NCBI RefSeq assembly: GCF_012489685.1
Contig: NC_080043.1
Coordinates: forward strand, 27,622,743 to 27,686,742
Reading direction: 5' to 3'
DNA length: 64,000 bases
Source: Lotus japonicus
Taxonomy: Eukaryota > Streptophyta > Magnoliopsida > Fabales > Fabaceae
Part shown: in pieces, positions 10,854 to 22,169 of the stretch
Numbering within the stretch: the stretch's first letter is position 1
How the letters are laid out: each line of letters starts with the position of its first letter
The notes under the pieces: generated by a model
Seen by the model: only the letters and a program-made list of their open reading frames with translations
Told to the model about the DNA's origin: nothing
The model's database searches: none
Position numbers and translations under genes: made by a program

Positions 10854-12090
10854 ATATGTGTGTCTGCTATACGTTGTGTCTGTGGCCGTTGCGTGCGGCT
10901 AAACGGAAACCAGCGTGGTGCTGCCTCCTTGTTCTTTTTTTGTCTTATTACTCATGCCACCCAACATCATGATCATGACGATGCTCTATCATCAATGTTC
11001 ATCGAGCCATATAAACATTATTCTAATAAGGATTATACTACCATTTCTTCAGGCTGCATCTTTTTTACAGGCAAATAGCATTCATGGGATAAAGTTTAAT
11101 GATCAACATCCTATGATTGACCAACAAATAATTACTTACATACTGTTATTAATTATCTTCATAGGGTATAAAAAACCTCTCCTTAATATTTTTAATTAAT
11201 TTTAAATTTAGCATCAACAGGGCAATTATGATTGATAGCTCACCTGGTTGAGGAGGAGTTTTGCGAGATTGTGCAAGTCACTAATTATTTGGCGTCTCCC
11301 ATATTTTGAGTACATCAAATCCTCTTTTAGCTTAGATTTAGGTTATTCGAGACGATAGTGGAGACTATTCTTGCATTAGTTTTTCCTCATGTAGTTATCG
11401 ACGACGACTATACGGAAGCTCTTATGTTCCCAACCTCACCCTCACCGCCATCAACTTGACCCTATTGTCACCGTCATTGACATCCTCTAGGTCAGATTTT
11501 ACACAAACTACATCTTTATGATTTTTCAATAAAAAATACATATTGCAGTTATGTTTGTGGGATAATATTTTCACAGCTAAAACCGTGGGCATAATTTGTC
11601 CACAATTTGTTTATCGTGGTATTGAAATGTATACGCCACAGTTTTATGCATTTGTACTTAAAGTTTGGTAAATATATCTACGATTTAGAAACTGTGACCT
11701 ATACTTGTTTATAGACACAATTTGTTATCCGTCGAAGAAAATGGCATGGGCTAAAGTAAACACTGAAAGCTCTAACGCCTCACGACTACATTTATGCCAA
11801 CCGCTATACATAGTGTGCTAAGTAGACGAATTCTCTCTACCTTTAATTTCAATTCAAGTTCTTCCATTTCTTTCAATTATTTCCCAACTTTTTTGAAGTT
11901 CTCTACTTTCTCTACTTATACTTAGCGCAATAATACTCACCAGAGTGTTGTTTTGTTCAAGTTGTCGTCAGTGAGCAATTTTTTATTTTCTTCTTTCACA
12001 TGTGAATCAAAGCTCAGTGGAGTGTTGGTCTTTTGAGTTGTAACTGAACAAATTCTTGAAGTTTCACCCTTGAAAGCACATATATAATTG

Positions 12091-12148
12091 TTTTAAACCA
12101 TCAAATAAGGAAAGAGCCCATGAAATTGGACCTAATCCAACTCTCAAA
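12091..12148. repeat. Dispersed repeat shared with 21854-21910
   Basis: A 57-bp stretch starting TTTTAAACCATCAAATAAGG recurs almost identically at 21854-21910 in the same orientation. Probably a fragment of a repeat family; its source is unknown. Confidence 0.7.
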
Positions 12149-12178
12149 GCAGGGTGAAAGAACATATATAATTACTTT

Positions 12179-12444
12179 CAGTGGCGGAGCCAGAATTTAT
12201 TTTGAGCTTGGGCCAGATTAAACATCAATACGGACATATCCACATTGGTGGTTTTGGGGGCAAATGCCCCCACAATTTATTATTATTATTCTCTAAATTC
12301 CTTTTAAATATTTTATACTATATATATTGTTTGTTTGTATAGCAAAAAAGTGTATGTTATTTGTATTATTTGGTCCCACTAAATTTTTTATATGTATGTG
12401 TGTATTTTGCTCCCACAACTAAGAAATCGCTAGATCCGTCACTG
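12179..12444. mobile_element. MITE-like element with CAGTGGCGGA ends
   Basis: Starts CAGTGGCGGAGCC and ends GATCCGTCACTG, imperfect terminal inverted repeats of a kind widespread in plant genomes. About 266 bp, AT-rich, with an internal short hairpin GGGGCAAATGCCCC. No clear target duplication. Confidence 0.5.
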
Positions 12445-13390
12445 AGCATAAGTGTTTAATTTAAAAATCCTAATCGAATATTTAGATAAAAATGACACCA
12501 AACTTTAGAACCAAAATTAACATTAGAAAATATATGTAAAGGGAAAACCCAAAAAGCTTCATCTGGTGAGACTAATAACTTGTTAAGTTTCAAGCTTGAA
12601 TAGAGGAAAAGCACATTTTTTTTGTCTGGATGCGGAAGATCAAGGAAAAGGTTTTGTTCCCAACCAACATAGTTCACATTTTTACAATATCTAAATACAA
12701 TATAAAAGAGAAACTATAAGAAGGAAAGAATTGACACTTAGCAAGTATTGAGGGACCTTTCAACCATTTTTACAAGAATTAAATAAATTAAAAAGAAAAT
12801 GTTATTACTACTTTTGGAAACTTCAAAGTGGTACTTTTGATAATTGGAATTAAGTTGAGGGTAGCTAGGTAATAAGCCACTTAATTTATTTATATTTTGA
12901 ATTTTTTTAATCAGTATAATGCCTCTTATTAATGATACCTCTTGAATTTGTTTCCCACTACCCATTTATTGACCAATCAAACTTTTTCTAAAAAAATATT
13001 TAAACCTTTAGTTTGACTTAAAAAAAATAACCTTGGAACTCTGAGTACGTTTAAGTTCCATTTGATTGTTTCCAAGCCAAAGTTCCATTGAAATTCTGAA
13101 TATGTTTAATACTCAATTGATGGGATTCAATGTACCACATTAATTCGTTTCTGATTTCTTTTTCTTTTTAGTCCTAACACTTATCAAATTCTATTTTTTA
13201 TATAATTAAAAACATTATTTTAATAATTTGCCACCCATTGTGACCACTTAGAAAATTATAAATTTAAAGGTTGTGATGCATACCCTATGAAGTCGTCCAT
13301 CTTCACATTGGAACCTAAATTGATACTCATTATTGGGAGGTATTCCCAATTGTTATTAAAATCCCATAAATTAATTTATTGAATCTTATC
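12445..13390. other. AT-rich intergenic stretch
   Basis: No supported gene or repeat; small ORFs on both strands look incidental. Confidence 0.5.
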
Positions 13391-13402
13391 ACTTCATCCT
13401 CC

Positions 13403-13410
13403 TATAAATA
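13403..13410 (+). promoter_or_regulatory. TATA box for the RPA-like gene
   Basis: TATAAATA lies 85 bp upstream of the ATG at 13495, a normal plant spacing once a short leader is allowed for. Confidence 0.55.
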
Positions 13411-13494
13411 ATCTGCATTTTTGCATCTCAACTCAAACTCATCTCTTTCTCCCCCCATTGTTGCTTAATCACTTGATACGTTTTTCACTCTGCA

Positions 13495-14458
13495 ATGGCT
13501 CCAGTTTATGATAAAATTGCAAGCCTCAATCCGATTAGAGATAATTGGAATATTCTTGTGAGGGTTATAAGGCTGTGGACCATTCGTGTTGGAGGACAAA
13601 CAACAAAGATCGATATGATTATCATGGATGATAAGGTTTTTGTTTCAATTATCTTATTTAACTTAGTATTGTGCATTCATATTTGGTACTTTTAATTTTG
13701 GGAAATATTTCATCCATGATTCTTGCAGTGTTACTTATTTTAAATTGTTTCTAAATATTGCGAAATTTAATCTATATTTTTTTTCTCAAAATCTTAGGGT
13801 TCCAGAATTCAGGCTACTGTTAACAAACACATTGCCACAAAATACGATAAGCTGATCAGGGAGGGTGTCGTTTATGCAATCCGGAACTTCACTTTGGCGA
13901 ATAATAACGGAGATTATAAGGTTGCGGAACATGAATATAAAATTACTATTCAGGGTGAAACAATTGCACTATTGCAATTTGATTCTTTGGTTCCAGCAAC
14001 GATATGGAATTTTGTGAAGTTTGATGATGTTTTAGGAGGTGTTCTGGATGTCTCGCTATTAGTAGGTAATGATTTCTAAACTATTTACATTTTGATGTGG
14101 GTTAAAAATTTTTCCTCCATTAAAATAAAGATTCATAACTGTGCTATCTTTTTTTCCTTAGATGTGATCGAGCTGTTGAGCCGTGTTGGTGAGCAACGGA
14201 ACTTTGCCGGAGGGAAGAAGATGAAACAAATTGTCCTGAATAGCTTTGGGTAGTTATTTATTCCTTTATTTAATTGTATTGGTTTTCTACATAATTTTAA
14301 TTGAGTTTGATATATTTTTTTTGAACGTTCAAACAGTGTGGAGCTTACTTGCTCTTTTTGGGGTCACTACGTGGATGAAATTGATCGTTTTTTATCTACA
14401 AACGATCCTACAAATGCTGTTGTGGTTATAATGTGTGGGAAAATTAAGGAATTTCAAG
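13495..14458 (+). pseudogene. RPA1-like OB-fold gene, 5' exons only
   Basis: Resembles plant replication protein A 70-kDa subunit-like genes (single-stranded DNA binding), which are often carried by Helitrons. Four exons with GT-AG borders join in frame: 13495-13635, 13798-14065, 14162-14249, 14337-14458. The peptide begins MAPVYDKIASLNPIRDNW, close to the usual start of these proteins. It continues through an OB-fold-like stretch (YAIRNFTLANNNGDYKVAEH) to LTCSFWGHYVDEIDRFL and ends at KIKEFQ before a GT donor. The next acceptor (AG at 14487-14488) leads into Helitron helicase sequence in a different frame, so the C-terminal RPA exons are missing. The gene is therefore truncated by fusion. 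Confidence 0.7.
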
Positions 14459-14488
14459 GTATGTTTTAAAACGCATGATTTTGCTTAG

Positions 14489-16291
14489 ATGCTGTTGAAT
14501 GGGAAAACATTTGTCTGGAATACTTTGTCATCAGCCCTCAGATCCCAAGGTCTAATCGTTCTCAACGTGGCTTCAAGTGGTCTTGCGTCTTTGTTGTTAC
14601 CTGGAGGGAGAACAGCACACTCAAGATTCTGTATACCAATCGCTATTAATGACGTATCCACGTGCAATATTAAGCAAGGTAGCCTTAGAGCCAAGCTTTT
14701 GCAGCAAACCAGGTTGATCATATGGGATGAGGCTCCAATGCTTAATAGGTATTGTTTTTGAAGTACTTGATAGAAAATTAGTTAGTACTAATGTATTATT
14801 ATATCTTTTGTGAATTTTTAAAATATTTTATTTTTTAGTAGTTCTGTTTTGAAGTTTCTATTATACTCTACTTTTATATATTTTACCTTCAAATATCTAA
14901 AAATCCGTTATTTTTTATCATGAAATTTTTTACAGATAATAACAAACATAATATCATGTTTATTTACTAGATTTTAACCAGAAAAAACTTACTTATCCAA
15001 ATGAAATCCCGTTCCACAATGATTTAGTGTTGTAGATATCATAATTTAAAGATCCTATTGAATGAATAAACAATTGTTTATAAGAGATTATGAACGGTGT
15101 TACATGAAACGTGATTTACATACTGTCTCTTTCAAAATTCCTGCTTCATTGACTGTTAATACTCCTTAATGTCAATTCTTAATAGGCATTGTTTTGAAGC
15201 ACTTGATCGAACGCTTCGCGATTTGTTGGCTGTAAATGATCCTGCAAATGCTAATAAGCCCTTTGGAGGAATTGTTGTTGTCCTCGGTGGCGACTTTAGG
15301 CAAATACTCCTTGTCATTCCTAAAGGGAGCAGAACTGACATTATTTCATCGTCGATCAACTCATCTGATATCTGGAATTTTTGTTCTGTACTAAAGTTGT
15401 CTCAGAACATGAGATTAACGACTTCTGCAACATCTGGAGATAACTTGGAGGAAATAAGGGAATTTGCAGATTGGATTCTCAAGATTTGGGACGGATGTAG
15501 TCAAACTAATGAATCTGGTGAGTATGAAGTCACTATTCCATAAGAATTGCTTATTAAGGAATCCCGCGATCCTCTTCAAGATTTGGTCGATTTTGCATAT
15601 CCAGAACTCCTAAAAAACCTGGAAAATCCTAAATTTTTTCAAGAACGAGCCATCTTATGCCCCACTTTAGATGCAGTTCAAATGGTGAATGACTATATAC
15701 TGTCAACCATACCTGGCGAAGAAACAGAGTATCTAAGTGCAGACAGAACATGTATTTCAGACGAGGATGCAGAAGTTCCAGGAGAATGGTTCACAACAGA
15801 ATTCTTGAATGATATTAAGTGTTCTGGTGTTCCTAATCATGTTTTGAAATTGAAAGAGAACTCCTATTATGCTTATAAGGAACATAGATCAATATGCAGG
15901 GCTATGTAATGGAACAAGGCTAATTGTGAAGAAGTTGCTGCCAAATGTAATTTGTGCCACAGTAATCACAGGAACTAATGCTGGGGAAGATATTTGGATC
16001 CCTAGAATGAGCATAGTTCCCAGCGATGCCACTCTACCTTTCAAATTTGAGAGAAGACAATTTTCTGTGACTATATGCTTTGCAATGACTATTAACAAGA
16101 GTCAAGGTCAAACATTATCAAACGTTGGTCTCTATCTTCGTAACCCAGTATTCACACATGGTCAACTTTATGTCGCTGTTTCAAAGGTCAGGTCAAAAAG
16201 GGGTTTGAAGGTGTTGATTCTAGATGAAGAAGGCAAGGCTGTTTCGACTACCCAAAATGTTGTGTACAATGAAGTTTTTGATAATTTGTAG
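14489..16291 (+). pseudogene. Helitron helicase (Pif1-type), C-terminal half, broken
   Basis: Encodes recognisable Pif1/Helitron helicase blocks. GKTFVWNTL (Walker A, at the truncated start) and LLPGGRTAHSRFCIPI are followed by LIIWDEAP (Walker B), then DRTLRDLL, VVVLGGDFRQIL, QERAILCPTLDAV, AGLCNGTRLIV, AMTINKSQGQTLSNVGLYL and HGQLYVAVSKVRSKRGLKVL. The upstream helicase part and the whole HUH Rep domain are absent. Breaks: an interruption at 14776-15177, an in-frame TAA at 15541-15543, and a +1 frameshift near 15870. It cannot encode a working helicase. It lies directly after the RPA-like fragment in the same orientation. Confidence 0.85.
14742..15211 (+). repeat. 33-bp direct repeats flanking an insertion in the helicase
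   Basis: The segment beginning CTTAATAGG at 14742 recurs at 15178 with few changes. The AT-rich 0.4 kb between them has no coding match, and the helicase resumes after the second copy. It could be an insertion with an unusually long duplication or a decayed tandem duplication. Confidence 0.6.
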
Positions 16292-17500
16292 ACTATTTCA
16301 TTTTGACATGTAATATCTATAGTAGATCAACATTTCATTGATCAATTTTGAATTAGATGCATTTATATATTATTTAGATATCAAAGTATGTTTACCTAAT
16401 GTTTTTATCTTTATCTACATGTAATGCAACATGTTTCGTACTCTTTATCTACAAATTAGCATCTTTATATACAGTGATATAATTTATAATCATATCATGT
16501 AACTTTGAAAAAATAAGTCTACAAAGAATCTAAATATCAATTCAATCCATCATATATTGTATTTAAGGAAGCAATACGACTTCTGCAATAACTTTAGATA
16601 CTTCCAAAATCAAATTATATAATGATGAATTGATGACCAAGTAACCTTATAACTCTTTTGATTCCTTTTGACTTCTTTATCACAATTGTCAAAAATATCT
16701 ATTTCATAATTTTATCTCATCTCAATATAATAAAGATATATAATTCACATTCCAAGGGACACGTTTTACTTTTTAGCTTTTTGCCTTATACCTCAAATTA
16801 CCCCATTAGTTGTTTAAAAGTGGAAGAGATTTAAAATTCCATCACATTGATTTCAAGAAACATTTTTTACATATCAACGAAGCAACAAAACTTTATTTGG
16901 AAAGTTATTATTTTTATTATTAAAAATCATAGCAATATAGGAAATGGAAGGAGTTTAATGCTGAAGATACAAATGTTTATCCACCAATAAAGTTTTATCT
17001 CATTTAATATAGTACACAAATTGATTTCACAAAATATTTATAGTTCAAAAAACTTTTTCCCTTTTTATCTTTTAACCATAAATAGGATCTTTTCAAACTT
17101 CTATGGTCAATAACACGTTTGGTGATTGTGCGCTAAATTGTTACTCCATTAGTTGTTAAAAATATCTAAGACATTTGAAATTCCATCACATTGATTACCT
17201 ATGGTTAAATTCCTATATTAAAGAAGCAACAGATTTCTATTTGGAAAAATTAATCATATGCGTAAAAAACATGGTTTGATGGAAGGTGAAAGGTGTTTAA
17301 ATAGAATTCACACAGTTGTGTCACCAACAACAATGCGTGTTAAATGTCTGGAGTTTCATTACCCATGATTTTCCAATAACTGCTGAAGATGCATGCACTT
17401 GAAAGGAGGCATAAGTCCAAATGCAAATCCTCTTAATCAAGGCCAAAAATTAAATTTTGGCTATTCATCTATCAAGGTTGGATTCAAGGTATGTAATAGT
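16292..17500. other. AT-rich stretch with an internal duplicated segment
   Basis: A phrase including ATTCCATCACATTGATT followed by GAAGCAACA and TATTTGGAAA occurs at about 16800-16915 and again at about 17140-17255 with moderate divergence. No gene seen. Confidence 0.5.
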
Positions 17501-17502
17501 TC

Positions 17503-17510
17503 TATATAAA
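17503..17510 (+). promoter_or_regulatory. TATA box for the B3-domain gene
   Basis: TATATAAA, about 560 bp upstream of the ATG at 18069. The intervening leader contains a diverged tandem duplication (about 17688-17775 and 17820-17905) and may contain a 5' UTR intron. Confidence 0.45.
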
Positions 17511-18068
17511 GAGCCCTAACAATGACATCTTCATCAAACCTTATTTCTTCTCCATACTCTTTTGCGGAAAAAAAATTATTCAGTGAGCATCTAAACGTGA
17601 GCATCTAAACGCATATTTTTCGAGTTACAAAAATAAAAGTTCAAGGTTTCTTCAATACTTCAAACGGCTTATTAGCCATTTCAATCATCTTGAGACGAAA
17701 TTCAATTTTTCTCCTCTTTCTCCTTCCATGTTCACTCCAATTGAAAAATTGGTTCTTTGTTTTTTTTCTTTTACTGTACTTAGTGTTCTACTTAAAACAG
17801 TTTTTTACTTCTTCAATCCACTTGAGACAAAATTCATATTTTATACCCTTTCTCCATCCATGTTCACTACACTAGAAAATTTGTTCTTTTATTTTTTTCT
17901 TTTACTGTTCAAACACACTTGAATGTACTAATTGTTGAACGTATTTTTTTTTTTAACTGAAAACTCTTTCCAGAACTTCTAAGTTTCATTTCGTATTGTA
18001 AATTTTCTAAATTTTTTCCTAATTTCTATTTCTGTTTCTTTGATCATGTAGAGAAAAAATAGTGAATC

Positions 18069-19040
18069 ATGGAAATTCAGTATAAGCCAACAAATAGACT
18101 CTTGATAATAGAAGTTCACCCAACAGTTGTAAGTTCCGTAACTTATTTCATTCATCATGGATGAAAATTTTCCTAAGAGAAATGCATCTGCAAACTATTT
18201 TTTTTTTAATCAAACCTGTTAATCTAATAATTTGGAGTTTCTGACTTTTCATCTTATAGGGAAGAAGTGTCATCTCTAATATATTTCTACGAGATTTTGG
18301 ATCTAGGCTATCGACAACGGCAACTTTCCGAGATCCGGCCAAAAACAAATTTAACATCACTGTCGAGACGGAAGGCAACAACAAATTTTTTGCTGGTGGA
18401 ATTAGAGGACTGATGTTCTATTATGGTTTGGATGATGGAGGATGGATTAATTTGTGTTACGCAGGAGCTACTGATTTTGAAATTATCAAAGTTTTAGACA
18501 AAGAGCAAAATAAAATCAGCTTTCCAACGCCTTCTGTAACATTTGGTATAGGTTGGCAGATTGCTGAACAACATCCATTAGATTACTCCAGTGACCCGGA
18601 GTTTTCGAATTTTGAAAGGTTTCATTATACTGAAGTTGACCTGAAGATTTCAAATATCACTGATAATCGAAAGGTTTTCATCTCTTTTGTACTGGCACTT
18701 TTTTTAGTCATTATTTTTAAATCTTTTATTGAATATTTTTAAATTTTATGTGACTTCATTTTTTTTTTTAATCTTATAGATAATTCCGGCAGAACTTGTG
18801 AAAGCAGCTTTGCTACCAAAAAAGCCAACATACTGTATTTTGCGCGATCAGAGAAAAAGGAGATTTTATTGTCAATTGGCTTGGAGCTCAAGACGAGATT
18901 CTGAATGCACTTTAACAAAGGGCTGGAAGAAATTCATAAAGGCGAACAACCTTACAGAAAATGAATCTCTTTGGTTCGGGATACATAAAGATGATCCACA
19001 TGTTATTCATGTTGAAATCATGAACGAGATGAATTTATGA
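18069..19040 (+). CDS. Double B3-domain protein (REM-like)
   Basis: A plant-specific DNA-binding protein, presumably nuclear. Three exons with GT-AG borders, all in phase 0: 18069-18128, 18260-18673 and 18780-19040 (TGA), encoding 244 aa. The first B3-like fold spans about residues 20-120 (FLRDFGSRLSTTATFRDP, FFAGGIRGLMFYYGLDDGGW, INLCYAGATDFEI). The second spans about 155-240 (IPAELVKAALLPKK, CILRDQRKRRFYCQLAW, LTKGWKKFIKANNL, HVIHVEI). Spacing of the wing and GWKKF motifs fits REM-type B3 proteins. The reading frame is open throughout and exon borders are consensus, so it appears intact. It lies between a broken Helitron helicase and Helitron-type 3' ends, so it may have been captured or trapped by a Helitron. 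Confidence 0.75.
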
Positions 19041-19319
19041 AAAATTAAAATTTTGTAATTTTTTTCATTGTGTTTTTTTTTTTAGCTTTGTGGTGAAAAT
19101 TAGATGAATTGGATTTTATATCCAGAAATTTTGTATGCTTTCATGGAATCTTGTGTGATATATGCATTGTGAATTTTGATAAAATGTTATTGCTTTTTAA
19201 TAAATAAATTATAGTATTTTATTTAACAGAATATTATTATATCATCCTTTAAATTTTGAATACCCATTCTTATTTATTTATAGTTTAGGAAATCACAATG
19301 ATATAATTTAAAAAAAAAA

Positions 19320-20185
19320 TCTGTAATTTAATATGTAATCTGGATTTTCTATCATCTTATTTGGAATTATGCAAAATGAAAATAAAATAATAAAAACAAA
19401 AATCATTCAAGTGCTCCGTGAGGGAGAGGGAAAGGGAAAGGGAAAGGGAGAGGGAGGGGGAGGGGGAGAGACAGAGAGAGGGGGGGGGGGAATGGGAGAA
19501 GGAGGGGGAGGAGAGGGAGAGGGAGAGGGAGAGAGAGCAATTCCCAAATTACATGAAAGCTTCTCCATCTTTTTCCGCATATCTCATTTCAAAGCCTCTG
19601 TTTTAAATGCTCCGAATGAGCTATCTGTTGCATTCTTTATATATTTTTTTAAATGTCCGTATTTATTTATGGATTATGAAATCAAAATTATATAGTGTAA
19701 AAAAAGTAATTTAATGTGATCCATTTTTTCTATCACATTTTCCATATGTTATAAATTGTGTATAAGTATTTAGAGATAGGAAAAACTAAATAAAAAAACG
19801 AAAATCATGTAATTTCTTATATTCTTACATCATAAACACATTAATCATTTATTTTTCATTTATATAAAAAAAATTAATCCATATATTAAAAACAATTTTG
19901 ATATGTTCGGAAATATGCCCCCGTGCAACGGCACAAGTATATTTAATATGTAATTCATATTTTCAATCATCTTATTTGGAGATATGAAAAACGAAAATAA
20001 AAGGATAAAAACAAAAATCATACAAATTATTGTATTATTATATCATAAACAAATTAAAAACACGATAAATTATATCTACATTTTTTGTTCATTCATACAA
20101 AATATATAATTCTATATAATTAAAAGCAAATTATTATATACTTTGAAATATGTCCCCGTGCATAGGCACGGGTATACATACCAGT
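19320..20185 (+). repeat. Repeated Helitron-type 3' terminal segments
   Basis: A roughly 240-bp module starting TTTAATATGTAAT occurs at about 19326, 19700 and 19940. Copies 2 and 3 end with a Helitron-like terminal hairpin. At 20155-20172 it is CCCGTGC-ATAG-GCACGGG followed by TATACATACCAGT, one base from the canonical CTAG|T end. At about 19918-19935 the hairpin is degenerate (CCGTGC-AACG-GCAC). Together with the upstream helicase, this marks the 3' side of a decayed Helitron; its 5' end was not located. Confidence 0.55.
19420..19540. repeat. Purine-rich (GGGAGA/GGGAAA)n microsatellite
   Basis: About 120 bp of almost pure G and A on the + strand, including a run of ten or more G. Overlapping ORFs are low-complexity artefacts. 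Confidence 0.9.
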
Positions 20186-20490
20186 AATATCATATACTTG
20201 AATTCAAAGTTGAAACTTGAGTCTGCCACCTCTGTCTCAATCTTGTCAACACTCTTTAGTCTTATCACCTTTAGAAAAGCTTCTACACTCTTCCATTCGA
20301 ACAAACCAGCTCATCCCCATCCCAAGTTAATTTCATTTTTTCATTCGGCCTTGATGTAAATCTATTAGAAGAAAAATGCTTCATCTTCTTCTCTTAATCT
20401 CCTTTCTAGAACTGCGAAGCATGAAAGCACAAATGTAGCTGAAGACTAGAGGAGACTCATGGTGTGGGAGGAGTCATTAGCGATGGAACA

Positions 20491-20791
20491 TGGACTGGGC
20501 GAGCCCCTAGAGGGGCAACGCCCAGGGTTTTGACCGCCCCGTGGCGGGACCCCAAGCCAGTAAGGTTGGGCCTCGTTCAGCCAGGCCCACACGGCCCATT
20601 AAGGACATTAGCATATGGAGGCCCAACACTACCTCTATAAATAGGTAGCAGATACCAATTGTAAGGGATTTTTGCTCATTTTATGAATACACACATGAAA
20701 TTCAGTTATTCTCTCTCTAGATCTCTCTCTTAAGTGCAATCACTTCTCTCTCTAGGGATTACACCCTTTCTCAATGTTCTTACCCGGAACA
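20491..20791 (+). mobile_element. Solo LTR, 301 bp, same family as 31878-37299
   Basis: Begins TGGACTGGGCGAG and ends TTACCCGGAACA. It is flanked by a perfect 5-bp duplication GAACA (20486-20490 and 20792-20796). It matches the two LTRs of the complete element downstream at most positions, contains the same CTATAAATAGG promoter, and lacks the primer-binding site beyond its end. Confidence 0.92.
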
Positions 20792-20854
20792 GAACATACC
20801 AAAGCATGGTTATTTTTGCCCAGGTTGCCAATTTTGTTTTACCCAAAAAGGGCC

Positions 20855-21005
20855 TTGCGGCCCAAATCAAAAAAAAATTTGGTGGCGGAGCCCGGGCATG
20901 CGCCCAGGCTAGCCGGGCGCGGGCTCCGCCCCTGAGGTCGAGCCGGGGTCCGACCGGTCAAGGCACAGGTTCAAGGTTCAAAGGTCGAACTGAGGTCCGA
21001 CCGTG
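20855..21005. other. GC-rich segment in an AT-rich background
   Basis: Markedly GC-rich, containing TGGCGGAGCCCGGGC, an inverted match GCGCGGGCTCCGCC and CCGACCGGT motifs. It resembles the CCGGTT-rich repeat at 21690-21850 and may be one end of the same element. No gene. Confidence 0.4.
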
Positions 21006-21310
21006 ATAATTTAAATAATACATTACACATATATTAATATATAATATATGTCATTTTTGTGAATAATGAATAGCTTATTAATAGTATTTGATAAATTTCT
21101 TGTCTATTAAATATAAAATAATGAATATAATATTACATTTACATAAATTATGCTTATAAAAAAATAACATTTACATAAATTATTACTTAGTTTATCTCAA
21201 TATTAAAATAAATAAGTACACATTGATAAAAGAGAAAAAGCTTTAAGCAAATGTACTTGCATGCACGGATGCCACTGCACTGCTTGGAAAGGTGTGATTC
21301 ATCCGATAAG

Positions 21311-21530
21311 GAGTAATGATATATACACACCTCATTTTTTAAATACGAGTAATGATATATACACACCTCATTTTTTAAACACTCCATTTCCACCTCTTTT
21401 TATTTCTATCTCTCTCATCTTTTCATCTATCACATCTCATATTTTCTCTCTCTTACTTTTTCTTTTCTTCCTATCTCTTTCATCATTCCACCTCTTCACC
21501 TCAAAAGAGAGGTGTGGATGAAACATTACC
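21311..21530. mobile_element. MITE with GTAATGATATATACACACCT-type ends
   Basis: The left end (present twice in tandem, 21311 and 21347) is an inverted match to the right end GAGGTGTGGATGAAACATTAC (21509-21529). The flanks CATCCGATAAG and CATCCAATAAG differ at one position and look like a target duplication of about 9-11 bp. Interior pyrimidine-rich, noncoding. Confidence 0.6.
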
Positions 21531-21569
21531 CATCCAATAAGTAATATAGTAAATAACTTTGGCTATTAA

Positions 21570-21850
21570 TACCCTAGTTGAATAGTGTCCTACTGGTAAG
21601 CTTGAGTTTTTGCTACCCTCATGTCACGTCTTCAAATCCTACAGCGTGCAATATTTTCATTTACTAACATGCATTTTTACATTTAATAAAAAACCGTGAA
21701 CCGGCCGGTTCTGACCGGTTTTCCCGGTTCCAGACCGGTTCAGCGGTTCTTTATCCGGTTTGATAGAAGGTCGGTTATATATGCTGACCGAACCGGCCAT
21801 ACGCCCGGTTCCCGATTGAACCGGCCGGTCCAGTTCGGTTTTCTGAACTA
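21570..21850. repeat. CCGGTT-rich repeat, probable nonautonomous DNA transposon
   Basis: Multiple CCGGTT/AACCGG words (about 21700-21845) flanked by AT-rich DNA. A preceding stretch (about 21585-21650) looks tRNA-like, with a TTCAAATCCT box. Sequences of this style are common plant repeats. Exact class and ends not determined. Confidence 0.4.
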
Positions 21851-21853
21851 TGC

Positions 21854-21910
21854 TTTAAACCATCAAATAAGGAAAGAGCCCATGAAATTTGACCTAATCC
21901 AACTCTCAAA
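21854..21910. repeat. Dispersed repeat, second copy
   Basis: Near-identical to 12091-12148; see that entry. Confidence 0.7.
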
Positions 21911-22169
21911 TTCTGCTTTGGATTCATTTGTTTACCGGTGCAACTTTTGAGCGTAAACACACCAATAACTTGAAACAATCGTTTCAAAATAATTTATAGT
22001 TAATGTGTAATTATAGTTTGCGATCAAGGTGATAAATATCGACCATTTATGAATCAATTATGTTCACACAAATTCCCTAGGTACTGAACGAGACTAGATG
22101 GTGTGTTAAATCAACTTCAACAAAATAGTGTGCAAGATAATGATTTTTCAGTTGGAGCTAATGTATTTA

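Larger units (their letters stand above)
9964..12178. other. Intergenic AT-rich DNA, mostly unassigned
   Basis: No supported gene. A minus-strand stretch at about 10290-10480 reads as degraded coding sequence (FELDLNEIFDVDV among stops), family unknown. Nothing else is recognised apart from the GA microsatellite and the short dispersed repeat listed separately. Confidence 0.5.

Noticed and set aside
10763..10972. 69-codon ORF of Arg-Glu repeats
   Set aside because: Translation of a (GA)n microsatellite.
13894..14079. Separate 61-codon ORF
   Set aside because: It is part of exon 2 of the RPA-like gene running into the intron.
14489..14761. Stand-alone 90-aa protein
   Set aside because: It is a fragment of the broken Helitron helicase.
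19369..19695. ORFs through the GGGAGA repeat
   Set aside because: Low-complexity Gly/Glu/Arg translation in several frames; no domain.
21585..21660. tRNA or SINE head
   Set aside because: A B-box-like TTCAAATCCT is present, but no convincing A box or cloverleaf; kept only as part of a repeat.
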